From contig OX104134.1 of assembly GCA_944470555.2 (NCBI GenBank), forward strand, positions 10,581,248 to 10,645,247: 64,000 nucleotides of DNA, read 5' to 3'. Positions 1 to 13,332 of the stretch are shown one piece after another. The position numbers and the translations under genes were made by a program. How positions within the stretch are numbered: the stretch's first letter is position 1; each line of letters opens with the position of its first letter. This stretch comes from Heterobilharzia americana. Its lineage: Eukaryota > Platyhelminthes > Trematoda > Strigeidida > Schistosomatidae. The notes under the pieces were generated by a model that saw only the letters and a program-made list of their open reading frames with translations, was not told the DNA's origin and did not search any database.

Positions 1-1139
1 ATAAATTCAATGGACAATTATATTTCGTTAGCGGAAACAAAATCACCTAGCAAACGTTTTATTGACACTTTTCGGTTATCCGATACCTAATGAACAACCT
101 TTGACATTCAATTAGAAAATGTTTAGTCTTATGTGCACCTCTCGGTAGTGTTTTTCCGAAGGCAAATATAATATCCTGAAACAATGTATCATGCTATTTT
201 TGGCTCCGAACAGTTATGCGAATATATCCATAGTAAACCGAAATAAAAATATGAAGGGAGGAGTTAAAATTATACTTTGGAAGCAGATAAGTTGTATCTG
301 ATAATTTTTATCGCTTCTATTGGGAAAAATGTACTAATAAATTCTCTATTCACCACTCGACATTCAAATTAAGCTAAGTAAGCCCGTTGCGCCAGAAGAA
401 TTTAACATAAAGTCTTTGCCAAAAACCATTGAAAATGATAACATGCATGGTTTTCCCCACGAATATGAAATTATAGTAAAAATTTTAAGGTATACCGTAT
501 CTGTTTGACATTTTGTATAAAACACTGTTCAGAAGAGCAAAAATGTAGTTATACTGCGAGCAAATAAATTAAATCTTGGATCTAGTTAACCCACTAGATA
601 TCACAAACACTTAAACTACGTGCAACTTTAATTGATGACGCTTAGTTTTGAAAGAAACTTGCGGTATTTTTGAGTAGCATGAAACCCGATAACTTAATCG
701 ACAATTAGGAGATGTTTAGTAATTATCCTTCTGTTCTCAGGTGGCTGTAGGTGTCAAACATTATTTAGAAGGGCAGTCGATAGTCTATTTAGCATTAGGC
801 AAGCAGCTTGCTTTGTTTCTAAATGATATTTTATAGGTTTTTTTCTCGTAAACGTAAGGAAAGAAGTTCTAAAAGCTTTTTGTCAACCGTATTAATCATT
901 TCTGATTTTTGTGTGGTCTAATTGTTAACAGTATATGCCTATCGGTTCGCTAAAATAATCTTTATATTATGTCAACTTATAAATCGTTTAATACGACTGA
1001 AAAAAGGAACATCCAAACATTGATTAAGTCAGTGAACAAAAAGTATTGATAAGCAATAATAAACAACCACTAAGAATTCGTTTTTTTGATTAACTCAAAA
1101 AAAATTATTGAAATATAATTTTATCATACTTATTTAAAT

Positions 1140-1140
<1 letters not shown>
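1..1140. other. AT-rich stretch without recognisable gene
   Basis: Stop codons are dense in all six frames and no family is recognised. It could be intergenic or intronic DNA. Confidence 0.6.

Positions 1141-1174
<34 letters not shown>
1141..1174. repeat. (TA)n microsatellite
   Basis: An uninterrupted TA dinucleotide run of about 16 units is seen directly. It is a slippage-prone simple repeat with no gene attached. Confidence 0.95.
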
Positions 1175-1177
<3 letters not shown>

Positions 1178-1397
1178 CTGAGAAGCAATCGTAATCCGAG
1201 TAATATAAATATGATTAATGCAGAACCTTCTGTAAAACTTGAAATGGAAATTTCTTTCTAAGAGGTGGGATTTCTTCTGTTTTTTACCTCGGTATTAAAA
1301 GATGGTGGGAGGCACTATCAATCTAGGCCTTGATATTTTATCCCTGAGTCTTGTTGAAGCAGATGAGAGAAATGCGATAAAAACACTCAGAATTAAT

Positions 1398-1539
1398 GGA
1401 GAATATTTGTAGCTCAGGTGGATGGTCTTGGTTGTGTTCTGTGAGCTCACTGCAGTTAATGCTCATGATGTCGTCCAGAAAGAACATGAGAGTTTTACGA
1501 TTAAACAACCCAGCTCAGAGAACACAATACAACCAAGAC
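1398..1539 (+). mobile_element. Truncated hairpin element with long terminal inverted repeats
   Basis: The left end (1,398-1,447) begins GGAGAATATTTG and contains a GGTCTTGGTTGTGTTCT block. The right part (1,512-1,539) carries the inverse, AACACAATACAACCAAGAC, and then breaks off at about 1,540. The better preserved right end of the same family, at 29,703-29,757, continues to CAAATATTCTCC, the exact inverse of the left end here. The complete element therefore had terminal inverted repeats of about 50 bp around a loop of about 65 bp. The loop contains ATGATGTCGTCCAGAAA, shared by both copies. It carries no coding capacity. Its class is unknown: a foldback or MITE-like DNA element and a retroelement end are both possible. 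Confidence 0.6.
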
Positions 1540-1547
1540 ACTCAGGA

Positions 1548-1700
1548 ATATGGATAACGTAATTAAAAGACGTAGATTCTCTGAAAAATGTTATGTATTT
1601 GCGTCATACATTTCGAACAATCTGACCACATTTGTACAGTGCAAATACACCAAATTTTTCAGATACTCTACGTCTTTTAAATACGTTATCCAAATTCATA
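1548..1700. repeat. Local inverted duplication, arms about 55 bp
   Basis: The segment 1,548-1,602, with GATAACGTAATTAAAAGACG, recurs inverted at 1,641-1,700, where the reverse complement reads GATAACGTATTTAAAAGACG. Identity is roughly 85 per cent by eye. The right copy overlaps the end of the minus-strand ORF at 1,604-1,970. The left copy starts next to the breakpoint of the truncated hairpin element, so the duplication may have come from the same rearrangement. Confidence 0.65.
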
Positions 1701-1970
1701 TAAGAGACTAATTGTTTCAAACTCAGGAATATCTTTTGCAAGGTTTTCGGCAGCTGATTTGTGTACACCACGAAAAGGAATGTATCATCGTTTTTGGGAC
1801 ATTCACATTTGATGTACAGTCTAATACGAATTATTTCCAATGAAGGTTTGTCTAAGAGACTACATAAATACTGAAGTTCCATGTTGTAATTCCAAGGTAT
1901 TTCTGGAGGAATTTGATCAGTGATTGTATGAGAAGGATTTCGTGACTTCGGATAATAATAGTGAGAATTA
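1604..1970 (-). CDS. Unidentified ORF or possible exon
   Basis: The frame is open on the minus strand from about 1,970 to 1,604. It contains an ATG at 1,880-1,882 that gives a 92-residue protein beginning MELQYLCSLL. Composition is protein-like (mixed hydrophobic and charged residues, a Cys-x-Cys-Pro motif, a KRRR basic patch) and there are no low-complexity runs. A moderately pyrimidine-rich tract ending in AG lies before the open stretch, and a GTATGA donor-like sequence lies near its end, so an internal exon is possible. No family is recognised. The 3' end lies in an inverted duplication, which argues for a relic. Chance is a real alternative at this length. Confidence 0.25.
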
Positions 1971-2451
1971 TGAAAGGATTAATAGCTGAATGCAAAGTGA
2001 ATCCCAAGTAACCAGTTTCTTAAATCAGAAATCTATTAGTATCGCATAAGGACTTGTATTCGTACCTTATATAAATTCATCCCTGAGAATGGTCCACGTT
2101 ATCCAATTACGATTACGTGGCCTCCTTGTTAATGAAATAACAAAATAATGATTAATTCTGATGAGTTTTTCCTCGTTAAAATTGAGCACAAGGATTGGAA
2201 ATCAGTAGGTAAATCTATCCAAAACCACCGACTGGAAACTCGAAGAATTTAGCAATCTGTCAAGTGCGTTTCGAGAAATCTCTTACCATTCAACTTCATA
2301 CAAATCTATTTATCTGTTTTACCAAACGCTAAAACTAATTACCACAAATATTCACCGTCAAATAAGTACAATATTATATTTTGTAATGCTTGTTCACCTA
2401 TACTATTCACTATGTAGGACATGCATTTTCAAGTCTAATAAATGTCATCAT
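1971..2451. other. No recognisable feature
   Basis: AT-rich sequence between the ORF and the tRNA-like hairpin element. I see no open frame of note and no repeat. Confidence 0.5.
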
Positions 2452-2646
2452 TTGACTATCTGAGATAGCTGTAGTTTGGCAGACTAGTGTTTATACTGCG
2501 TGATGACTGAAGGTGAAATGAAAATCTGGACCGTGGTCGCAGTCGCTCAGTAGCTCAGTTGCTAGAGAACCGGGCCGGTAACCTGGTGGTCGTTGGTTCG
2601 AATCAGGCCGCTGTCCAGATTTTCTTCCCACCTTCAATCATCACGC
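2452..2646 (+). mobile_element. tRNA-like core inside a hairpin (SINE/foldback-like element)
   Basis: Two 34-bp arms (2,498-2,531 and 2,613-2,646) are inverted copies that match at 30 of 34 positions. They enclose 81 nt that resemble a tRNA. An A-box-like TAGCTCAGTTGC lies at 2,551-2,562 and a B-box-like GGTTCGAATC at 2,595-2,604. Between them a 5-bp stem, CCGGG with CCTGG, closes a 7-nt loop, CCGGTAA, in which GGT is in the anticodon position. The acceptor stem does not close convincingly, so it is not called a functional tRNA gene. The leader from 2,452 (GACTATCTGAGATAGC) recurs at 5,680, which shows a dispersed family. RNA polymerase III transcription through the A and B boxes is an inference from the motifs. 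Confidence 0.65.
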
Positions 2647-5255
2647 ATTATCTGATAAATGTGTTTCAAATTTTTGAGAGAGCAACTCTGGTGCTCTCTC
2701 CAAAGCTTTTGAATCTCCCATCACTCTGTCAGCTTATGTGTAAATAGCAGATAGCATTTAAGATGGAGTTATGTCACATCAGTGAGTTGGATACTACTAA
2801 AACACAAAAACTAAATAGATTGAAACCAAATTTTCTACTATAGGCTAAACTAACCTAATTTTGTGAAACGTAGGATATTAACATCGAATCAGCCGAATCT
2901 GCTACAAACTATCTGGTCAAACATGCCTTGATGGCTTAAGATAATTTTTTATCGATGCATTTGTAAAATATATTTTCAAAATCACAGCTTTTTCGAAAAG
3001 ATTGTGTGCTAATTGCCACTGTTATAGAATTATGTTTACTCAGCTGCTAGCTAATGAATTTAATTAACTTTTTCAATGAATATGAACTGATTACTAAAAT
3101 TTCATTATAAAGGTAACTGGTTATTGGCTTATTTCATCAATAGAAAATTGATTGAGTTACTCTGAAACTCTTGGTCATGCTAGTTTCTGGAAGATAAGAG
3201 TGGGATTTCTCAATAATACTGACTATTTTACTATTATTTCTTTCAGTCACTCAATGTTTCATAGTTGAAATTAATTTCTCTTTACAAATCTTCAGAGAAG
3301 TTTATTTTCTAAAACATTTACTAACCTTAAATGGATGTGTGTGGATGGTCATACCATTTTTATAAAACCCAGTGATGAACTGAGATCAACGTTGAAAAAT
3401 TACGGCACAGACACCAAAGGTCATGAAGTCCCTCTTAATAAATACTGTCAATAAGCAACTGGAAACCAAAGAATGAAAGATAAAACTGGAGATTACAAAG
3501 CGCAGTTGATTTGTCTGCCTAGAAGTTTCTATTTCAATCAAATGGCAGGTCTGCGGAAAAAGTTGTAAAGATGCTAGAATCTGAATGGTGGGAAAATTGG
3601 TTCCCCTTAATTAAAACTTCAAGCATCGCCAGCAAACTCTTAAAAGTAGAACGAAACCAATGTGATATAATGGCATAATCTGTTCCATATATCTTGTTTC
3701 TTAAATTTACTACCTACTGAGATGAAACATTTCTTCAGATTAATGAAATCATGTTCGGGTTTCACAACGTAGGGTTAAATATTTTTAAATAAGGATTCTA
3801 ATACTAATGTAGGCTTTATCGTTAGTACAGTTTAACGAGAAAGTGAATTTTGCAAGCTTCTAATTTGCATAAATGATAACTTTATTTCCTAAAGTGCAAA
3901 GCATGTATAGGACTCACTTATTGCATTCTCAATAATCTTACTTTTTAAGTCAGACGTTTGGGAACTCTTACATACGAATACAGAGTATCAATTTTGAACA
4001 CGCATAAGTCAGATGTTGTTGTATGGTTCATTTTGCTCTTTTTACGCAGATTTGGAAAAAGTGGTTTTACCTGAACTCCTGAAGCAGTTTCAATAGTCCA
4101 ACTTTCGACGTTTGAATGAACACTACGGTAGCTGCTATATGACTTTGTTTTCTGTTGGTTGACACTTTAAATCTGTATGTGATTTAGCTTCATACCATGT
4201 TCCAAAACTACTGCTTTTGTGTTTGCTTTACTCAGTTTAGTCTTTCCATTTTCAAGCGATGTAGGCAGTAACAGACAATCATAGTCGATTCAGTCATAGA
4301 AATTCAAGAAGGTTAGGCGTTACAATAGACTTATCAACAAAAATGGAAGAAGTAAACCATTCGCATGGTCTTCAATCCACAGGGAAGTTTTAGCTAAATG
4401 CTAATGAGGAAAATACCTAGCTTCCTTTAGCATGAAATGTTAGTGAAGTTGATATCTTGATCGAGCAGCGATAAATTTTTTCAGAAAACTTCGAATAATG
4501 AAAGTGAAAATTGGTCGGATATCTACAAACTGAACTGCATTTTTTCCCAGCCATATGAAAGTCAGTAAATTTTTAATTGACAAAATATACTCATTTACTC
4601 ATGTATCAGAGAAGAAATATTTCTTTTCTGATTCACAGTCAAATTCAAACACTATTGTTCATTACTTTAAGTGAATTCAAAACTGTTATACAAAATGATG
4701 TGAATAAACTGGGTCATTGACATCATTCCTTGCAAGTATGAAACTTTGGTGCTATATTACTATTACAATAAAGAATTCCTAATTTTTCTCACCACCATAA
4801 AGATGCTGATAAACATGAATTTGATAACTACGCATTCAAGGTTCACGTCACAAATATTATAACTGTATTTTGTTTGTGGTCAATATAAAGTATTCAGAAT
4901 AAATATAATTCCCTTTAAGAGAGTTCATCAAACTGATGAACTTCTGAAACATTACTAATACCGGCCATAGCACAAGACCTCAAATTATTTTTGTGACCAT
5001 TTCTTTCACCCCAGGGCCAGTTATTCATTTGTTTACTTACATTAAAATTTTTGACATGCATTGACAGTTGAAACGCCATCTTTTTTCGTTACCGCATCCT
5101 GATGAATAGGCTTATCACCACAATTCTACTTCAGCATGTTCTGTCGAGTCAGCAATAGAAATGTTGATGAAACTTCATAGATCTTAACAGTCTTTGAAAG
5201 TATGAGTTATTTTCAACATTTAATGGCCTTCCGTATGACTTTCTATGGATTTATG

Positions 5256-5259
<4 letters not shown>
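2647..5259. other. Long AT-rich stretch without recognisable gene
   Basis: No open frame above background and no retroelement motif recognised on either strand. Confidence 0.55.

Positions 5260-5297
<38 letters not shown>
5260..5297. repeat. (TA)n microsatellite
   Basis: About 19 TA units in an uninterrupted run. Confidence 0.95.
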
Positions 5298-5299
<2 letters not shown>

Positions 5300-5679
5300 A
5301 CTGTATAACTATGAAGTAATCCTATCAAAGTACACCCATATCTTTAGAAAATATTGACTCGTAGTTTCACAGAAATAACATCAGGCACTGGCTGCTTGTT
5401 TCATTGTAGTAAATTAGAGTAAAAGTTTTTTCTTAGAACTATGTAAACACTTTAACAATGCTTCACTCTTGTTCTTCTTTCCTGTGTTTGGGTTACTTGG
5501 TAATTCGTATCACCATTTTGTTTTGACCATGAAACCAACTTTTTTGAATCATAAAAATATTTTGTGAATATTTCTCCCGATTTCACACGGATCTGTTTCT
5601 GCATTCAGTCCATCCCTTAAATAGTAATGTTCATCTACAAATTATCTTGATTTTGGATCAAACGAATTAAAATATCTTT

Positions 5680-5765
5680 TTGACTATCTGAGATAGCCAT
5701 GGTTTAACAGGCTTTTACTGATACTATTTGGTGATTGAAGTTGAACTTAAAATTTGGGACGCAGC
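5680..5765 (+). mobile_element. Truncated copy of the tRNA-like hairpin family
   Basis: It shares the leader GACTATCTGAGATAGC and then a diverged version of the hairpin arm (GGTGATTGAAGTTGAA, ending TTTGGGAC) with the element at 2,452-2,646. The tRNA-like core and the second arm are missing. Confidence 0.55.
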
Positions 5766-8700
5766 TACAAAAAACAATCCAAGGCACATTATGAACTACA
5801 ACTTTCTTACAAAAACAACTTAACACAAGAACTGTTTTGTTTGGAGAGAACTGAAGAATGAAAAATAAGTTAGTGCTCATGATATTATTAAATTACATTG
5901 AAAGGGAAAAATATGGTTTGAAGATCATCTGCAGTGGAACTACTTCATTTTACAATTACTTATTAAAACCATACTTAATTTATCAAAATTAAGTTGTGCT
6001 TATTCAATGGGGCGATATCCAGCATTATATCTTAAAGCTCAATTGATTGTTTCCGGCTCCCACATTATTGCGTTGTCTGTATGGATTCTTCTGTACCTTG
6101 TAAAGAATGAATGCATTAAATTTGTTTTCCTGCCTGATAGAACACAACTTCTACACTTAGTTTATTTTTCATTAAGGGTGTGTTTTCTGTTAACCGATCT
6201 TGGGAAGCTAGCATGTCTTTTTCGGAACAGAAAGTTCAAAAAGTGAAATCCCGAGTTACTTCCACTTTTCTTATACTGACTTATTTGCCACTGATGGACA
6301 TATTTTCACATCCTGACGATAATTAAAAACTTACAGCTTCTGAAAATTATTAGTCGAAAAAAAATCTTCTTTGCTGCATTATATGCTGTTGATTTTACAT
6401 GACCCAATGAGTCTGTTTCATTATCTGAAGAATCCACTGTCATCGTATACCCGATCAAACATTTCTCATTTTTACATGGATCACTTAGAAACGCTTTACT
6501 AGTAAGGAAGCAGTTCGTTGACTGGAGACACAGCTGTTTTCAAACACTGGTTTAAGATAAACTATTAACAAACGAATATGACCATTATTACTGTGTGCTG
6601 ACTGAATTTAAACATTGAAAATATGTGGAACTTTTATTCATCAGGTGGTCAAAGGATCTTTTATTTCCTTCAAGAAATTCGGTCTCAAAACGTTCACAGT
6701 TTAAAATCATCAGACAAACAATCCCACACTTAAGTTGATGAATCCTGAAATATAAGAACTTTCAATGACTTATTTATTGAAATTTTAAAAACGGTTCTTC
6801 ACCAGAATGAAAAAGAAAATCAACCTTACTGACATACTTCACATACTGATAAGCATGGTTCATAGACTACAAATTCCTTAAGGAGCTGCGAATGTGTCGT
6901 GTAGATGGTTCAATTTCCACTACTGTTACACGTTCAAATTTGTTAAACTGTATATTCTTCACACATTTGTAGCTTCAAACACATATTTTCAGTTCCTCAA
7001 GGTAAAAACATCTTTCTCTATCAAGTAACGTGATAAGTGAGATTTTAATGGACAAAACAGAGAAATCAGAAAAATTATTACAAAGTAATTGATATGGTTA
7101 ACATTGTTTTGCCTTTCAGATATATAATAGTCACTTGAGACTTGCTATGTTCACAAACAATATGCTCAAATATTTTTCCGTAGCCAGAGTGAATTTAATT
7201 AGGTTATTGTTTGCTAGTTAAATTATTGGTAGTTGTCATACTGAAATATAGTAATTCACTGGTAGTTGCTTAACCAAGTATTATTAAAACTCTTTGTTGA
7301 CACTATAAATAATTAGATTTATACAAGAGTCAATTTCAATCAAGGGAAATTCTTTTAAGCTGGAAGGCAGTTTTTATTCTACTAAAAAGACTCACAGAGA
7401 TATGTTTGTCAAAAGTTATAACATCACTCAATTTTTTATGCTTCAAGTAAGTCTTTTTAATTTCCTCTAGCGTTGAGTGGCGATTCCATTGATAATTTCG
7501 AATTTCAAGTAATCTACTTTAGAAATATCTAAACTTTCAGTTCATAAGTCATGAGATTTATGAAAAAGGGATATGCTTTTTTCGATCAACAATACACTGA
7601 GAACCACCTAAAAGCATTCAAAGCTAGCCAGTTTTGTAATAGACGTTCAAGAAATCTACTAAATAATATGTTAGTCCTTTAATTTAATTAAGGGGTTTTA
7701 TTGTCAGTTAATAATATTGAAATTTTGTTGGGGCTATTTTGAAAACTCGAGAACACCTCTAGCATACAACTTAGACGTAAGCTATACACAGAAGAAATCT
7801 GCATAAATTGGCTTTTGTTATAGCATTAACTTTTGCGTTCTTGAAGTTGGTGCGGTTGGAACAGAGAAAATCAGTGGCAGCTATGACAGTGCTGATAGCA
7901 ATTTCCGCTGATGTGTATGAACACTGGTCAACCAATGTGTTATGGTGATTACTTATCCAACGGAAGTATGATGACTTTGCATTCTACATTAAATTCAGCA
8001 CAGTGGATATTCGGTGACTAAAGTGCTAATCCATTTCGGTCCAAGTTTCTTCTGAACAAGACCCAGTAAAAGAAAAATAACTAAATCTTTACCATGGGCT
8101 CTTTTTGTTTCATTCATGTGACATACTTAAAATACTTTCGAAAATGTTGCTGCTTGTATTACCCACCATCAGAATACTTTCGAGAATCTTCATAACATTT
8201 ATATTTCAAAATGATTTCAGTAAAGTTATCAACAGAAATGTGTAATTTCTTTCATTTTAAAAACGTTAGGTATTTTCCCTTTCAAATGTACTCATTAATG
8301 AAAGTTATGACCTGAACTTGAACCGTACTTAGTTAACTAGTTTGAAACTTTCTGGTTTATCAGAATGACTAACTACTTTCTGACAAAAACTGCTTTGGTT
8401 CTTTAGCCCGTAGTATATTCAATCATTGCTTTTCGTATATGAAATTGATCTCACCTTGCCAGAAAAATTGAAAAAATAAGTATACTTTGACTAACGAATG
8501 AAAGTCTTCAGATGAATGTGAAAAACGTAATTATCGCGAGTTTATTACCAAAGTGAGAACACATTATAGTACTTACAATTAAAATAAGTAGGGAGTTTTC
8601 TTATGTGAAAAAATAGATTTATTTTATTCAACCATTTATGTATAACTACTTGTTAAGCATGAATTTAAATGCACGATTTCCGTACTTACTCATATATTTT

Positions 8701-10596
8701 CAGCTTCTTTAAAGGAGCTTGTAACCAGTCGTACTTCTTGATGCTACATCTTAAAGTGTCACTTCAAAAAATCCTTATCAGAAAATTCTCAGAATAATAA
8801 CTACTAGTGATGTTACAAAAAACTGTCATTCTCAGGAAAACTACCGTTACCATTAAAACCTTTTTCTCATCTACCCTGTGAGCGGCCTAATCTAATAGTT
8901 AGTGAACATGGTATAACAAACGACCTTCCTAACTCAATTATGCTATCATTCACCACAGAAAAATTAGAAGAAATCAGAGAACAATTTTATCGAAGTATGT
9001 AAACATAATTAAAACATGATTTTGTCCTTCATCATTGCATGCAAGTTATAAGAAATCTGACATTAAAAATAGGCACCTCAAGGGTAATCTGACGATAGGA
9101 AAAGTAAGTCTCGAGGTTTTACATGTTGTCTGTGAATGAACTAGTATTGAAATCAAATAGTCATAATTAACGAAGCTGTTTATATCCTTGAGAGTGTTAA
9201 TGATCCTGCACTAGAAGATTTAAATATCAGTGTTCACTAGTTTACTAAGCCAGCCTTAGGCATCAAGTAACACCTATTAACTAGCTTATATATTTGTATT
9301 GTTATTGTAGAGTACGATTATAGTTGATTTTACAAAGCAGAAATTTTTAAAAATAACCGAACCAAAAGATCTATTTTTTGAACAAGAGTATAGTTCAGGT
9401 TAACTTCACTTCTTCACAAATCATCTATTCAGGTGGGCGAAGTGCCTGACGCAAACGAAGTAGTAAAAACTTGATTAGACCAAGTGATTTGGGTATTTTT
9501 CAGCTGTTTCTCGTGCAGAATATCATGTTTTTATGACCAAAGATATCTAATTTCCCATCAACTCAGTATTTTGCTTCGAAAAAAATTAAATTGTGCATAT
9601 CTTTTGCCTGTGCTATAAGAACGCGATGTCTTATTATAATTTACTAGTTACATGTTTCCTTGAATTACTATTATATAAACATTTATGCTACATTTCCACC
9701 TGTGAACAGGAGGATGAATAAATAGAAAGTTTTATGGGGAGATATTTGGACTAACAATAAAAGAGAACTTTACTCTCTGCAACTCTAACTCTCTTGTCCT
9801 CTTTATAACTAACTCTTTTCCTCAAGATATTAGGTAACATCTTTCAAGTAAAACAACCATTTTACTGATACCGAATTCAAACATGACGGACTCGAAATAG
9901 TGAAAATATCTTGCGACGAGGTTGACATAAGGAATCAAACGGAGCCGGGATAAAATAAAAGACAAGCATTTCAAGTTAGCATTAGCATTTATTTATTTAG
10001 CTATGATGACAGTTTATTGACATACTTTTCAGCTTCAAAACTTGATACCAACAGCTTACTGTATAACTTCTAGCTTGTCTTCTTCTTTATTTAAATCCAT
10101 ACCGACAGGGACAGAAGTGATAACGATCAACCAGAAATCTGAACCATTTATTAAACCCCATCTTTAACAAATTAGTTGAACAGAATCTGCTAAAAAATTT
10201 TTTAAAGTTTTCAGCATTTTCTGTTGAAATTGTAGTCCGTTATCAGAATTATTTCTTTTGAATTAAGCACTTAGATGACAAATATTGCTACTCTAAGGTT
10301 TTCTACAATCGTACAAAATCTAATATGGTTTACAGCAACAAATCATTCGAAAAAATTAGTTCCCTAATAGATTCTGATACGGCAATAAGAAGGCTTAATT
10401 GGTCTGAATCATGTAACGTGCAAAACATATCGAATAGTCTTGTCACACGTACTTATCATTTTTATAAAAAATTGCAGAGTTAAGGGGTAGGAAAATAATT
10501 ATCGGTCAAATGAGAAGTCTTTAAGATAGATAAGGCAACGGCGACAACATCAAAAGTTTTAATAGTACAATAACCTCGAGTTCGAAGCTGGATATA
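5766..10596. other. Long AT-rich stretch without recognisable gene
   Basis: Only short open frames. The longest, at 6,007-6,246 (+), is hydrophobic and of unremarkable composition, with no recognisable domain. No repeat or retroelement motif was identified. Confidence 0.5.
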
Positions 10597-10680
10597 CCAA
10601 GGAAGGCTCAATGCAATGGTAAATTGTTTTTGAGCACACAGAGGTGGCTCAAACTCCCTAGTGACCACTGCCTCTACAAA
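10597..10680 (-). pseudogene. Penelope-like element, C-terminal tail relic
   Basis: The minus-strand translation contains FEPPLCAQKQFTIALSLPW. This matches, from memory of the family, the conserved C-terminus that follows the GIY-YIG endonuclease of PLEs (an x-P-x-L-C-x-Q-K block ending in LPW). The stop expected after LPW is lost and the frame runs on into unrelated sequence. Nothing recognisable remains of the RT or the endonuclease proper upstream, so this is a short 3' fragment. Confidence 0.6.
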
Positions 10681-13332
10681 ACTTTAAAATGGATCCTAAA
10701 CGGGTCTTATACGTGCTCGCAAATGACGTTCGTACATCTACTTTATACTCCGTTTCATTAACTTGTGTAGCTAATTAGGAGCTCACATGTTTGTTTCCAG
10801 CATCAGTTAGGTCAGTTGACGATTTTTTTCTGAAGCCACTGTACAATATGTTCTGTAGCCCTTATTTTCAATAATCGATGAGTCATCTCCAAGTATGTGT
10901 GACTACGTGCACATTTAAATTAGTTAATAAAGTGGTGTGTGACTTAATCTTTCACATGTTTCAAGTGCTGTGATGGGTATATAGGCTCCGAATTTTGAAT
11001 TATCTGGAGCTAAGCTGCACAACATGTTTTATTTATGACAGTGTCAGCAATAAATGGAATCCAGTTTCTAAGGCGATTATCTTAAATATTGATTTAATAT
11101 TTAAAGCGATATGTGAACACCACACTATCAACTTCATCTGTATGAGACTGTGTACAGAAGCTTCCTCGGTGAAGTAAATTAAATTCCTAGAAAATGTAGT
11201 CTAACTAAGACCACACAATAAGTAAAAAATCAAGTTAACTTTCTTATGATTTGAGGAGTATTTTCACCCTGTTTAATAAGTCAAAATCACCTAGTATTCC
11301 ACATCACTTGAGAGTGTTGATAAATTATTCTCGAAAGACACTGAACAGAAGACAAAAGATTTTCGTCATGATTAATGAAACTAAATATGTGAACATTTTT
11401 AAGTTGTTACGCAGCCATGTAGTAATAGTACAGGCATGTGCACTCAATGTACGGTTTAATTATGAGTGTCATCCACGTGATGCAGAACCTTTTTTCAAGG
11501 TCAACGAAACGTTGCCCACAAGTACACGAAAAACTGAAAGCATGTTTAAAATTCCTGTCATTTGTCAAAAGTTATCGGACAAATATTTTGGAAGATAGAT
11601 CTTTCTTTTAGAGTATCTTCATGCGAAAACTTGTTTGTCTAGAAAACATGTAAATACGTGCAAAAATAAGTTGGCATGATGACAATGAACGAAACTACAC
11701 TAGTTAACACACAAAAATTGCATTCGAAAAATGTTAAATTAGTATAGGTCAAATAAATGAAAACCTCAGGAGATCTCACCATAGTGAAGATGTGATAAAA
11801 TACTTGTACTAGTCAACCAGAATACAATGTGAATAAATAGTGCTCCAGTTTTCCGAAACAAGTATAGCAGTTGTATACATTCATATCAAAACGGTTGTTA
11901 TTATTTGCAGCACTTGGAATCACGAATATAGTTAGTACTCTTTATGAAATATGGATTAATATGACAACATTTACTCAATTTTGTGGGATTGAGAAATGAA
12001 CTCATAAAACTAATTAAGAAAGTTTCATTTTTTTGTCGGTAAATTTTATTTCTACATTTTGAATGCTGATGAGATGGAAAAGCTTGTCAATTCAAAAGAG
12101 AAAGGCAGACTATTTTGGAATGTTTTCTGGAAGCGAATATACTTAGTATGCTTGCTAGAGTTAGTCAGTAGATATATACGCTTAGTCCCAGAATTGAAGT
12201 TTCACGATCCAATTTTTCACCAATAACATCATCGAAACAACAATGCAAAACAAAAAGGAATCGATCATAAGATAAAATAATGTGAAAATGTTGGGGCTAA
12301 AGTTACAGTCTCATACAATGGTTAGGGTGAAGATAAGATTTCGACACTAATACCAGTGTAATCATTTTTCAGCTGTCGGTTTTTACTGTTTTGTGGACTT
12401 GCACCTTAAAGGTTTTACTTCCCTATGTGCCACAATTCAAAATCAATATAAACGTGACTGGTTAGTGACAGAATGCACCCTCGTTGATTGACTAACTTAA
12501 TTTCACCTAGGACCTTAGAGATAACCTACACAGTATTGACCTGCTAGTTCTAAAATCTGCATGCAACTTCAATAAGTCAAACTCTTGGACTTCTATCTTG
12601 TTGTCCACCTTCAGTGCCATGTTTCAAAATCCCATGGTGGGATGATAAGAAATGCTGAGCTTTACGCTTGGTCCTTAACAAATATTCAAGTTAATCAGCA
12701 GGACCAAATGTGGCGTGTGATGGCAAAGTTTAACGGAATGTTTCGCGTCTTTTTAAAGATTTTGTCGGCTGTTAACCCAACATTAGGAAGTTGAAGTGAT
12801 GAATGCGCATAACCACTGTTTCCCTAATATCAGACCATGTACCAACCAAAAACGTATAAACTTCATGTAAGAAAAACGCTCAAAGAGCTTTCAAATTTAT
12901 TTTTCTATCCCGATCTCTAGAAGTGATAGTCACAGGGGAGAGGTGATTCTTTGAGCAAAGCTGTGGATAATTTTGGATTTCAAAGGTACCACTTAACTCT
13001 CATCTGATTTGTAAACGTCATTTAGAAGTGCTGTAGTGACACTTGGGAAATTCAAAACGATCAGATGTCATATAAGAAAGGAATTTTTTGGCTACTAGCT
13101 GAAAGAACTGTATCTACCATTTTACATGTACATGCCAAAGCACACAAATCGGAATAACAGAAAGAAGGATTCTTATCTGCATTTCTGAACAGATTCCTGG
13201 GAATTTCAGCTCCAAAGATTCATCAGGTTTAAATAACTCATCGCCATATCATTTACTTGGTACTGAATATGTCGACACATTGAAATCCCTTGGAGTTATT
13301 TATAAATAACTGAGACCCAGTCCTAATATGGG
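10681..13332. other. AT-rich stretch with only unidentified short ORFs
   Basis: It includes a 115-codon plus-strand frame at 11,251-11,598, which opens with TTG rather than ATG, and a 69-codon frame at 12,585-12,794. Neither shows a recognisable domain, signal peptide or splice context strong enough to call a gene. Confidence 0.45.

Noticed and set aside
2532..2612. A genuine tRNA gene
   Set aside because: A and B boxes and an anticodon-like stem are present, but the acceptor and T stems do not close well and the unit is embedded in a dispersed hairpin repeat.
11251..11598. 115-codon plus-strand ORF as a gene
   Set aside because: It opens with TTG, has no recognised domain, leader or splice context, and such lengths occur by chance in a window of this size.
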